A stretch of DNA of 64,000 nucleotides from Nephrocerus scutellatus (lineage: Eukaryota; Arthropoda; Insecta; Diptera; Pipunculidae): contig OX352763.1 of assembly GCA_947095585.1 (NCBI GenBank), positions 102,403,908 through 102,467,907 of the forward strand. The letters run 5' to 3'. The translations under genes were made by a program, and so were the position numbers. Under the pieces are notes generated by a model that ran no database searches, was not told where the DNA came from, and saw only the letters and a program-made list of their open reading frames with translations. Below, in pieces: positions 1-11,900 of the stretch (position 1 is the stretch's first letter; each line of letters begins with the position of its first letter).

Positions 1-2040
1 AGTTACGAAATAAAAAATTGAAAAATAAAAATATTTGTATTGTTTTGTAAAAGCGTTATTTGTTATCGATTTTCTTCAACCCAAATTGTGCAAATTGTTG
101 AAAGCCAACAGAACAGACATCGAAAAATCCTAATTTTTTAGGTCCTTTGGCCAAATGGCTGACGCTGTGACCTAAAAAAAACATGTTACTTTATGGAAAA
201 TACGCCTTCTTAACGTTAATGCCAGGCCTTCACAGAAAATGTGCTCGGCTGATTCGTAATCTTCCGAGCAGAACCTACATTCCGTGTCTGAGCCTAGATT
301 AATTTTGTTAAGGTCATACCGCAAGCCACAGTGTTCACAGATCAAAGGTGCTCAACAACTTTTTAATAATATCCTTGTTTAGATAAAGGATTTACTTGTA
401 GCAACCATCATCATCATATTTGGCTCTAAAACCGGTGTCCGATCCTGGCCTTCCGTCCATGTAGGATTACGGCCTGATTAATCGTTTATATTGTCATAGC
501 CCAGATACATATTTCTAGTGGGCCAGCCCAGTTGACACCACAGTAGGGTTAAGGTCATATAGCGCAAATTCTGAGCAAGCCCTAGCTAGTTCGTCTGCAG
601 ATTCGTTGCCTGTAATTCCAGGTGTGACCAGGGAACCATCCGAGTTTCACCCTGTTGTGTCTGGCACGAGATTGCAGTGCACCGTAGTAGCATTTGACTA
701 ATATAGAATCTATTAAGTTGGACGACAACTCTTTCTGAAAGATGAATATCCTAGCGACCTTAATACCTTCACTAAGGTTTATCCTAGCGCAGATCTCAAT
801 GGCATCGATTTCAGCCTGACAAACCATGGGACTCATTCCGAATGGATCAAGACTTTGATGTTGGGTCCAAAGACACCAGCTTTAACTCCAGATTCCATCT
901 TTGATCAATCTCTGAACCAGACCAGACCTCTAGCGTCCAGTGCCGAAACACCATTAGACCAGTTTATTTAGTCCAATATTTCTACCTCAAATAATCTGCC
1001 AAAACAGTACTCCCTGACCATAATGTCGGGGATAGTGCAAAATATTTCTCCTTCTGGAATTAAGTCAAGAATTTTTAGGTATCTCCTATTGTCGTCTGGT
1101 TTGTCTTGTATTCTAGCTGCAGTTTCTAATCCTCTCGTAGGGCATGTACGCATGGCACCCCTGATACCGAGATAGGCACTTCTTTGGAGCTTCTGAAGCT
1201 GAAGCCACCAAGCGATGGTAGCTAACGTAATAATGGGATTCACCATAATTTTGTACATCCAGTATATCATTTATGTATTTAGACCCCAAGTTTTACCGTA
1301 AAGGCGTGCACTGGCCCACATGGCCCTAGTGGCGCATTCGATGTCGAACTAAATATGAGAATTCCAGCTAAGCCGTTTGTCATGGATGACTCCGAGATAT
1401 TTAACTTCACTGGAATAAAGTAAATTGGTGCCTTTGATGATTATTTTAGAATGACCATTCTTTTTTTTTGTAAAAGGCACTAGAAAGGTTTTGCCAGGAT
1501 TGATGAATAGTCCTTCTACGCTACACCATTCTAAAATGTGTGGTAAGGTGCCTTGCATGATATTAGAAATGGTCGTACTGTGTTTACTACTAATAAAAAT
1601 CGCCAAGTCATCCGCATAACCAATAGCGATGTAGTCTGATCCTTGGAGATCAGCTAGAAAACTGTCGATGATTTGTAACCACAAAAGGGGCCAAAGGACT
1701 CCTCCTTGGAACAACCCTTAACTGCGGTCACAGATACTGACACTCCTCAAGAGGAGTAAGTAATATTTCGACTTTCAAGCATGGTCCTTATCCATTGGTT
1801 TTTTGGTCGAGTCCTCGATACCTGTATTACTGATTGCTCTTGAACCTCAATGTCAAGGAATGCACACAAAGCCACTTCCTTAGAATGAAACTTTTCTTCT
1901 ATATTTTTCACACGATTGTGAAGGGCACCTTTTGTGCTTTTACCTTTCCGGTATGCAAACTAACTTGAGATTACATTTGCCTGTCTCCAGATTGTCCCCC
2001 GAGTTGTAGCTAGCTCCATACCCAACAGAATCGGAGATAA
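1..2040 (-). mobile_element. Degraded LOA-like LINE (RT plus RNase H remnant)
   Basis: Reading right to left, the minus strand carries pieces of a non-LTR retrotransposon pol. There is an RT palm block (GKSTKGALHN around 1930), a YADD-containing RT block (1349-1714, with GYADDLAIF), a thumb region (about 970-1270), and an RNase H block with LGWFPGHTWN near 582-836. A C-terminal HCGLRY..LNKINLG segment with a cysteine cluster lies near 255-345. Frames change several times and stops intervene, so it is dead. The RT and RNase H order fits LOA/I-group elements. A second copy of its C-terminus lies at 24110-24510 on the + strand. The clade assignment is inferred from motifs. Confidence 0.75.
403..475 (-). 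mobile_element. 3' end of an RTE element nested in the LINE
   Basis: On the minus strand this ends in ..CCAAATATGATGATGATGG, the ATG-repeat tail seen on the RTE copy ending near 56240 (GCCAAATATGATGATGATGA). It sits between the RNase H N-terminal part and C-terminal part of the surrounding LINE, so it probably inserted into it. Confidence 0.55.
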
Positions 2041-4557
2041 AATTTATCTGTCAAAATTCGGATATGCATTTTTTTCTTTTCTCCGAGGATTATTTATTTC
2101 TCTGAGTCGTTTTTATTTATACCCGGATAATTTTCGGATATGATCCTTTTACTCTCTGAGAGCTGTAGTTGTTTGTAGGTTTCATCAAAAATGAGATATG
2201 TCAACTAATGTGGAGCATTCAGGTGAGACAGAAAACTTTAATTTAGGTAGACAATATTATTAATTTAATAAATCATTTCTATTTTTAGATGAACGTCACT
2301 TTAAATGGTCCCACAAGACCAATTTCTCTGATACTAGAGAAAACACAGGAGACCTCATAAAAATAAAAATATTTACATTTTCTTTATTGTTAGTACATAA
2401 TATTATTACTACCTTTGTTATCTAGTTGATTTAACGAATAGATAATTTCTCTCCGAAGTCTGCGACATGAAATAAATACTCTCATAATTCACAACAAGCA
2501 CGCAAAAATGCAATATAATTTACCGTTCCTGATTTACTGTGCGTTTCTGATGTTAAGACTGTTAAGAGTATCACAGCTAAGAGGAATTTTGGTAAGAGGT
2601 TTTTTTAAGAGAGTCTCTTAATTTGTATTCTGTTGGTAGTACTCTTAAAAAATATTTGGCCCTGTGCTCCATATTGGTAAACTATCAAAATATATTAGAA
2701 ATAATTTGTATTTTTAGAATTTTACTTAAGCATACAGATGTGTTTTTGTTTTGAAAGTAAGTAATTTGAATTATAACTTGCATTGTTGCTACAATTTGTC
2801 CATTAACCCGATTGCTAATTCCTTTGGAAAAATTGTCTAAATACGGTTTCTTCGTCATCAAACTGATTTTTACAATCCCGTAGACAGCGGAGATGCTGTC
2901 TACGACTTTCCTTTAAAATATAAAAATGAAAACAAACCCACATCCCTTCCTCGCTTAGTAAAAGCGTTAAAAGTTGTAACAACAAATCCCTATGCACAAA
3001 ATTAGCTAGAAAATCAAAGTACTTTAATGTTATCTATTTTAAAAAATAAAAATACATAATTTGATTACGTTTACAGAAAAAATAATCTGCAAAATACATT
3101 ACATATTACATAAATACGTAATTAGATTAAACAAAATTAAATATTATTGTAGAATAGTGAAACTCACCTGATTGAGGTAAAAAGAAACCATTTATTAAAT
3201 TATTTGTTTGTTTATAAAATGTTTTGCTTTGAACACAACGAGAAACGTAAAAATTGTGTTGCTTATGACCACTTATTTCGTATGTGTTAGCTATGAGATT
3301 TTTCAAGAGAATCTCTTAACTAAGAGGATTACCAGAATCGCAAAATAGTCTTAATTTAATGAAATTTTTTAAATAAGAGAAATCTTTTGTCGTTTTTTCA
3401 TTAAAAATCTGGCGCAGATTGATTTTTTGGCTATCAAGTTGTTCGTTTTCTCTAAAACAAAAACAATCTACGGTAGATCGAAATTCCATCTCTGAGCTCG
3501 AGCGCAGATTTCCAAAACTAAAATAAAACGACATTAGTTAAGACCTCTGTGACTGTACGTCAGAATTGCATTCTTACTCGTTGCTTCCACCTCAAATAAC
3601 AATAATGCTACAATAAAATAACTTGCATTTACACGTATACGAGCTTGAAATAATGCTACAATAAATGTGAGCCAAATTGAAAGGAAAATGTTGTAGGTAG
3701 GTCAGCACAAATAAAAATGGCGAAATTTGCAAACACCGAGACGGATGCAGAGAAAATTTAGAACATATTTATTAATGGGTGTTAAAATTGGTAGCTGTGA
3801 TCACCGAAATTATGAACGTAACCACGCCTAATGCACTACCAAACTCAATATTTAAAACACATATTACCTTATGATACAGATACAACAAAAACATGTGTTT
3901 TCCCATACACGATAACATTAGTTCTAAATTTTTTATTTAATTTTATTTTTTTTCAGCGATAAAACCATTGTTTTACTCATTTTATTTAATTAATGATAAT
4001 TTTATTGTAGCATTGTTATTGTTATTTTAGGTGGAAACAACGAGTTATGGTGCTCTCAATTTGAAAAACTTATTTCTTAAGACTTACAAGATTGTTTGGT
4101 TATTGGTTTTGACAAAAAGTTGGATTAAAAAAAAGTTGTAAATCCATACAATCCTGTTATTCCCAAGTAACAAGTTTTTCCATTTTGAGAACACGTTAGC
4201 TCCGATAAATGATCACACAAAACAGACCTAACGTCTATGAGTTATCAATAATTGAATTTGTTTTATTTGAACTGCAACAAATCAATGCAATCTAAAAATA
4301 TTTGAGTTTCATTCGACTTTCAAAGTTTTTTTTCATAAATGTCAAAAGAAACATTCGATGTGTTGACAGTTGACTGTTGATTTGATAAATTGTCTGCACA
4401 AAAAGGCAAAAGCAAAGTATAAGTTGGTATAAATATTAGATATTAGAGATTTAGAGTGTAATTAATATTGTAATAATAGTTTTCTATCTACCTACCCGAT
4501 AAACAAGCAACACATATTGATTGATTTCCTTGAACTTTAATTTTAGCTTATCCCGAC
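2041..4557. other. Intergenic, repeat-rich, no gene seen
   Basis: Only short open frames occur here. The stretch holds a segment at 3390-3500 that recurs at 62035-62130. It also holds an inverted repeat with arms at 3575-3618 and 3998-4047, and a hairpin at 4053-4192 (TCAATTTGAAAAACTT against AAGTTTTTCCATTTTGA). The last 200 bp before 4558 is presumably the COMMD10 promoter and 5' UTR. I see no convincing TATA box there. Confidence 0.5.
3575..4047. repeat. Possible MITE with imperfect terminal inverted repeats
   Basis: The left arm (3575-3618) contains ACTCGTTGCTTCCACCTCAA and then AATAACAATAATGCTACAAT. The right arm (3998-4047), read on the opposite strand, contains ACTCGTTGTTTCCACCTAAA followed by AATAACAATAACAATGCTAC. 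The arms differ by a few substitutions and one 6-bp indel. The roughly 470-bp spacing and lack of coding capacity fit a miniature inverted-repeat element. I could not fix the ends or a target duplication. Confidence 0.5.
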
Positions 4558-5208
4558 ATGAGTATTAATTGGATCAAAATCACTGAAAGGTAAATTCCAG
4601 TTGGTTTCTTACTTCCGATCGATTAACTTTTTTCGATTTGTAGAGCCCGTGAGGGAATCAAAATAATAAATTCATTGAATTACGACACCTTCTGCATTGT
4701 CCTGGATTATGTTCACCGCAATATGAGCCCTGGCGAGGATCACAACGAACCTGAAAATGCTTTAGAAGAATTGGAAAAAATGGTCGGAGTTCCAAGGGCG
4801 GATTTCCTGTTGCTAATCAAGACGTTCTCGTACATTTTAAAGCGAACATCAACATTTATCATTAAGCCGACAAAACTGCAAGTGGAATTGCGCGAGAAAC
4901 TTCAAATAAACGACGATAAGGTCGATGCAATCATTAAGCTATGGATTAAAAATACAAAACCAATTTTGGACAATTTGGAGGGTGATAAATACGAATCGAA
5001 TGAAATTCAAGATGTCGCCTGGAAGTTAAATGTACAAATATCTTCACATTGCCAACAAAAAGAAAAGCTAGCTCTAGCTGTGCTCCAGCTGAAGACTGGC
5101 GCCGGAGAAGATATTAACTTGGAAATGAATCATGATGAATTGTTGAATTTGTACAATCAATTTGAGAATATCCAGAACGAGCTGGACGCCATGAGGAGCA
5201 GCAAATGA
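4558..5208 (+). CDS. COMMD10: COMM domain-containing protein 10
   Basis: There are two coding exons: 4558-4589 and 4644-5208. The intron (4590-4643) is GT-AG with a pyrimidine-rich end, and the split codon AG|A restores frame. The protein starts MSINWIKITERAREGIKIIN and is 198 residues, close to the roughly 200 residues of animal COMMD10. The ATG at 4558 is chosen because the long second-exon frame has no good ATG upstream and the splice joins smoothly. An all-helical N-terminal domain is followed by the COMM domain at about residues 120-195 (WKLNVQISS core, then the LNLYNQFENIQNELD helix). Family knowledge: COMMD proteins form the Commander/CCC complex with CCDC22 and CCDC93 and act in endosomal recycling and NF-kB control. 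The gene converges with cytospin on the other strand. Confidence 0.93.
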
Positions 5209-5986
5209 AATGCAAGGTTATCGTCTAGAATTGCAGTACATTCCTTCTAATTGTAGAAAAAACACAAGACACTTTGATTTATTAATTTTATTTATTTATT
5301 TTAAATAGAAAAATTCATTTGTATTTCTTTTTTGTCTTCTTTATTTTCCGTTTATAAATTACTATTATGTGTTATATTAATTTTAGTTTTATATCACTTT
5401 GAAGTTAGCTTTCTCTCTCTCTTTTTTTAATTCTTATTTGTAATAATCAATTCATTTCGGCTCTCGATCACAATTGTTTCAAAATTTTCTAAATTGTCTT
5501 GATAGTTGATGGATAGATAGCTGCGTTAAATAATTTCTATGTGTAAATGCATTATGTTATTATTTTGAATTATAAAGGTTGTTTAATTAAGTTGTGAGTG
5601 AATTGAATGTGTGTGTAGTATTGTTATTTAGTTAGGTTAGCTATTAAGTGAGACTTGTTGCCATTGGTAAGCGCAGATTATTTGTTATATTACGTATAAT
5701 GTTAAAATGCAATTGCATTTTTAAGATTAATAACCTTTTTGTTTGATGGTTTCTGTCTAAGCTGCTTCTGTAAATATTTTATAATAATGTTGATTGCTTT
5801 TCTTAATTCAAATTAAAGTTAATTTGTAAAATAAGAATAAATAAAACTTATAATCATATTTACATTTACCAATTATAGCTAATGTTAAAAATTATATAAT
5901 GTGTGAAATAATAATCATATCAGATGAGAGTTTTGACATTTGTTTTCTATTCTATTAGATAAGTCTAAAAAAATATTTGTTAAAAT
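5209..5986. other. Convergent 3' UTR region between COMMD10 and cytospin
   Basis: About 780 bp separate the two stop codons. Possible + strand poly(A) signals (AATAAA) lie near 5836-5845. For the minus strand, AATAAATAAATAAA lies near 5290-5300. If both are used, the transcripts overlap tail to tail by roughly 500 bp. No other gene is seen. Confidence 0.5.
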
Positions 5987-8900
5987 TTAGGTCTCGAAAT
6001 GTTTATAAATTGCAGTAACATAGGTCATCACTTGAGTCCAGTCAGGTCGTTCAATCTGGCACATGTCGTTTATATTCTGCATAGAAATGGAATAGAAAAA
6101 GACACAGTTATAAAATTGTTGACGGAGAATAACTGAATCGATTTCCTTACCAAAGTCGTCGTTATGCCAACTGATTCGGCGGCTGCAAATGCCAGCGAGA
6201 AATTGCGCCGTTTATTTGCCGGACTGAGAGTGTCATATGGAATGCGATCGGGCAAATAGGAATGTAGAATCGCACAAAACGCCAGTCCATCGTTCCACGA
6301 TGAGCTGAAATTCGTTATGTCGATGTTTCGATAGCCGACTGTTTTGTTTTGACACCATTTCAACAAAGCGTTACGTTTGGAGCCACCATTCTTGGCCAGC
6401 ATGTTGAGTGGATCTTTCCGTTCACCTGGGAAGCAGCAGAAGGAGAAAAAGAAGGGCAAACATTTAAATGTGCATTGGTAGTAGATGATATTGTTATTGA
6501 TATTTAAAAAAGGAAAATAAAAATTGGGAGCGCAATTATACCACTTTAGGGATAAATAAACATTTATAAACAAGGAATTTACGTATAAGCTAGGAAATGA
6601 ATATTAACAACGTAGCATGTGAGCAAAGTTCCAGCTGATACTGGCATCGCATTAATATCATGTTGAATGACCAGTTGTACAGAGAAGATGGACGTTGGTA
6701 TAACCTTCTCTTTCTCATCCATGCAGCTTTTGCAGAAGTCATTCGAGAAGACTCCAAGTCTGACGAAGTTTATAGTGTGATAGTAATTTAGGTTCTCTTA
6801 GAAAAATGGGCATATGAAACTTTGTCTGTTCGCGATTACCTCGAAAACCGTTCATTCGATGTAGCTGAAACTTTGGCTTGTGGTGCGGACGGTGGGGACG
6901 TTGTTGTATGAGGTTAGTGTGACGATGGTTTAAGTGGGTTGACGTGGTCAGTGGGTAGGTATAGTTTGTATGAGATTGACTCGAAGACGAAGACATCCCA
7001 GATGTCTACCATATTCTATGAAGGTTTAGTCCTTTTATGAATGCCAATATATCTGCCAGGTCGATAGGTCTGGCATTCTGCCATAGAGCTGTGTGAGCCT
7101 TGAGGTATTGAAGTCTTTTTCGGGTGAGGGCATCACATATAAAAAGTATGTGTTATGGCGTCTTCTCTGTCTCGCCGCAAAAGCGGCAGCGATCTGTTTG
7201 GGATTTCCATTTTGTTCATTAAATGGGCCATGTTCCGTCAGGTTGTATGTCGGTTTAACTTGATTGCTTTGTTTGTGTTTTTAAGGTTCTATTTGAGAAG
7301 ATTTTTGGGTTTTTTCATCGTAGTTGATGATTCCCATTCAGCCTCGATGGCGTTATTTGTCCACTCTTTTATCTTGTTTTTGAGGTGACTCTTGTTGTAG
7401 GCAATGCTTGGCTCGGGACCAGTGAAGGTCTCTTCCGCACCTGCTCTTGCGCAGAGGTCTGCTGTCTCGTTCCCATAAATGCCTGAATGGCCTGGGGACC
7501 ACATCAGGTTGACCTTATTGATTTTTGGCAGTTCGTTTAGGTGGCAGTAGCAGCTCCACGTTCTTCTTGAATTGAAAACTGGTCCTTTTAGCGCTAGCAG
7601 AGCGGCCTGGTTATCGGAGATCATATAGATCTCGGTTCTTCTATATTTTCTCTTTATGCATTCTAATGTGCAGGCTTCCAATGCTATTGTTTCTGCCTTG
7701 AAAACGGTTGGGGATTTTCCTAGGGGTATTCGTAATGTGATTCTGGATCCAAATAGCCTTGCCCCTGTTCCGGAGTTTGTTCTAGATCCGTCTGTGTACC
7801 AGATAGATGCATGATTTGGGAGGTTATTTATGATATTTTCAACTTGATTACGGTCCGGTACTCTTACTGAGAAGTTCCTTTGGAAATTAGTTGTTTTTTA
7901 TCATTGAGTTTGATTGGAGGATAATTTTGCTTTCCAAGTTAATTTTGGTGATGATGCTTATATGTCCTGGTCTATTGACCTTGAGTTGTGGGTGGGGGAT
8001 AGTGTAGTGAGGACAATGTGGTGGGGGCAGCCAGGTAACGCTGGGTATTTCAGGTAGTTTTATATACAACTCGCAACCGTTCGTGTTATATTTTTGCACA
8101 CAAATGGAAGGAGCCCGACCCACAAAATTATGAAAGGCAAATTGAAAAGCCTACTCATGACTTATGACTTATTAGTACTGGAGGTGTTTCTGGTATTCGC
8201 GAAAGGTGAGACCATGTAAAAGCTTTATAGTGTTTTTGTGGAATTTAAACTTCAAACTTAAGCTCAGTGTATGCCACAGCACCCGCGTATATGCCTCATA
8301 CATGTTAATTGAAATTCTATTACATTTCCCCTCATTTTTTTTCAATTATTTACTTTATAATTTAATTTTAATATTCAAAATGACCTCGACGCTCCTAGAG
8401 AAGTTCTACTTCAAAAAATTCCTAATTGAAAGAAGTTTCCACTCATAATTTAGCACAACGTCCAGGGGATCAAATGCAAATGACTTAAAATGAGTAACAA
8501 TTCGTCCTTTTTCTTATTGAGAAAGCGGCTTAAACTTATGTAGTGTGGCTATACTACGCATGCTCAGATGCAAGACAAAATCGATAAGGGGTAGCTTTTA
8601 TTTTGCAGAAAAGCTCAAAAACTGAATAATAGGAGTGATATTCCTTTCAAAATGAGTGATAGTAATGCAACTTATAGCCGCGAATATTCTGGTGAACATC
8701 ATTCAAGTATATATTCTGACAGCTGACTGCAAGGAACCGATCATCAAAGAGTTCTATCAAGATCTTGAAGGAGAGGAACCTTAAGAAGAGAAAGATTTCA
8801 TTAAAAGTGCAGATTGTCCAGTTGTCAAAATGTCTGTAAGAATACGCATATTAGTATTTATATTGATTAATCCAGTTTTAATGCACATTCGCTTGTTTAA

Positions 8901-11900
8901 GCCAGTCTCAAAACTCCGCTTGTAATAAACGAATACACACAAGAATTGCGTGATCACTGTGACCGCACATGAAGTAAGAAATTTTGACAGTTTCTTCCAT
9001 ACGACATTTTTTGGACAGATAGTTAAGTGGGCTAAAGTCCATTATGTTTATTTTTTCAAACTTATGGAAACATTTCGTCGGGTTAAGGCCACTAGCGAGC
9101 AAAAGTGCATTCATTATGGTTTCGCCTTTAGACAACTTATCGAAAGAATAATACTTTTTAGTTCAATTACAAATGTCACTAACAAAAGGTCAACGCTTTA
9201 TATAAATAACGACATTTTTCATTTCGTTGTATTTAGTACTAAACTTTTCGCAGCATTTTTGCCGACAGTAAATATGTGGTCATTCCAACGAAGCTTGTCG
9301 TTAACGCGCATACCTAAAATGCAAGTGCCATTCATGGATTGCATTGGATTTAGGATTCGCTTAGACGACAGCATTGGGTTTTGGAAGCTTTAAATTCTAC
9401 TCGATTGTTTTCTTCCCATTTTATTATGCTGTCTAGGTCAGAATTTAACGTGCTTAACATATAAAGTTGTTTGAGTTCCACATGAGAGGTGGAGGGACGT
9501 TCCTTAAACTTATATGAGAAGATGAGAAAGAGCGTCGGAGACAAATCAGAGCCCTGTGGTACGTCAGCATTTATATGATGTATTTTAGACTTCAAACCGT
9601 CCAAAATAACTTGAATTGAGCGGTCCAAAATCCAATGAAGCTTGATGCCAAACTCTGTCAAATGTCTTGCAAATATCGAGGGCAACAGCTTTGCTTTCAC
9701 CAAATTGATGCAAAGACAGGTTCCATTGTTCGGTGTGATATATACCATCAAATCACCAGTAGAACGTTGCCTACGAAATCCGTACTGCTGGTTACTAAGA
9801 ATTTAGTTAGCTTCAAGATATTTCGTGAGCTGAACATTTATCAGCGTTTTTATGAGATTGGAAAGAAAGGATTTAAGTGGTATGGGCGCGAAAATCAACT
9901 GGGAACTCCCATTTTATGTAAAAAGCTTAAATATGAATTTTCATTCCCATCGATTCAGTCGTCTGGGCTGTAGAGTTGACACAGGCAGACATAGATTTTT
10001 TTTGGCATATTTTTGGCACATATGAGGATCAAGAAGAGAGAAGATGCGTTAAGAAAATTCGTTTCTAATGCTAAATCTTGTTTGTGAAAGCGTGTGACTT
10101 TCCACGAATGGAAAAAGCGGAATGGAATTCGAATGCTTTAAATTTCCGGAGGACAGCTGTCAAAAAAGCCGAAACTTTTTGAGCCAATTTTGATAAGAGT
10201 TAAAAAATAAAATCAAAGTGCTCGGTTTATCACCAAAACAAATCCACAATGCGGACGCGTTCGGCCTATTTTTTTAAATTATGCCAAATAAAACGTTTGT
10301 GAACTTAAAAGAAACAGGCGCTGCCGGTCGGAAGGTATGCAAAGAGAGAGAATAACGATTATCGCTAGCACTAATGCATCTGGTATGCACAAAGTAAAAT
10401 TATTCGTTATCGGAAAAGCTGCGGCGAATCTTGACTAAACTTTATTATACAAAAAAGTCTATTAGCACATTTGGTCGGTAGCGAGAGGTCCGATTTGAAA
10501 AGCATTTAAGACATGCCCTGTGTCTTCTTGCTAATGCATGGGTCAAGGTGACGCGATCTATTGCGCTTCCACCTGACCACTCCATACCTATGTCTACTTA
10601 ATAATATGGAGGGGATTCAGCGATTGTCGCATGTTGAGTGTTATAAGGGACTAAATCCCTAACGACCGCGAAGTATTGGCATCAATTAATGATTTGCTTG
10701 AAGAGCTATTCTCGACTGACTGTTCCGAGAATATAAACAATTGGATTACTGAAAAGGTAACCGATCTGGAACCGACTTTCATCAATTCGGAAGCCGAAGA
10801 CATCGAATGGAGCGGATTCAGCGAATGTCGCATGTTGAGTGTTATACGGGACTAAATCCTAAACAACCGCGAAGTATTGGCATCATATAATGATTTCCTT
10901 GAAGAGCTATTCTCCACTGACTGTTCCGACAAGATAAACAATTGGATTACTGAAAAAGAAACCGATCTGGAACCAACTTTCATCCGATGCCGAAGTGAAG
11001 GCGAAAATGCAGTTGAGGAACGCCCACGGCTAACATTTAATGCAAAAGCCGCAATTAAGGCACCCAACATGCCTTCAATGGGCTGAAGAAAGTTTAACTT
11101 TTATTTTACAATTTCTGATATATTTTATGTACATATGTGCGTATGTATGTTGTATGTATACATTTGTGTCCTTATACAATGAATTAAATTTTTGTTTTGT
11201 TTAACAGAGTAAGAAATGTTTTTCCTTAAAATTCGTTTGTATTTGACTTTTTGGTCCACTTGTAACATCTACTATTTTTTAAGTCCGTAATTGCAACAAC
11301 CTCAATAAACACAACTGCCCGAATTTCTATTAGTTGTTTTTATTGAGCTCGCACTGTATCTATATATAGATATGCGTACATACACACAGTTACTCTGCAC
11401 TTACCGCTAACCAATGATTTTGAGACACTGTTAATACTGCTAAAATGCATGCTCGAAACAAGCGACTGCTGTTGCTGTTGCTCACGCAATGGGCCTTTGG
11501 GATTGAGCGCCGTCACTGGGGCGGCAGTTACGGCAGTAACTGGAATGCGAACCTAAAGGTAAAGTTCAAGATCAATTAAATTTAAAATCCAATTCACATT
11601 AACTCCTCAACAGCTAACAAACATCTATACATACATTTTCAGTCCATTCATTTGGAATGTTTGTCGAAGCGGGGTTAAAATTTGGATTTAAATCGGATGT
11701 TGCACTGTTCAGGCTCGACGAAGAGCTGTAGCGTGATTCAGACTCCTCGGTTTTGGCTTGCTAAATTCGTGCGAGAAAAAGAATAAGAAAACGTTTTTCA
11801 ATTTAAAATTTTTTTAACTAAAAGATTAACAGTGCTTTTACATAGGTAAACGATCACCGCTTAAGTAACTCAATTTCCACTTCCCAACGCTCACCTGTTT

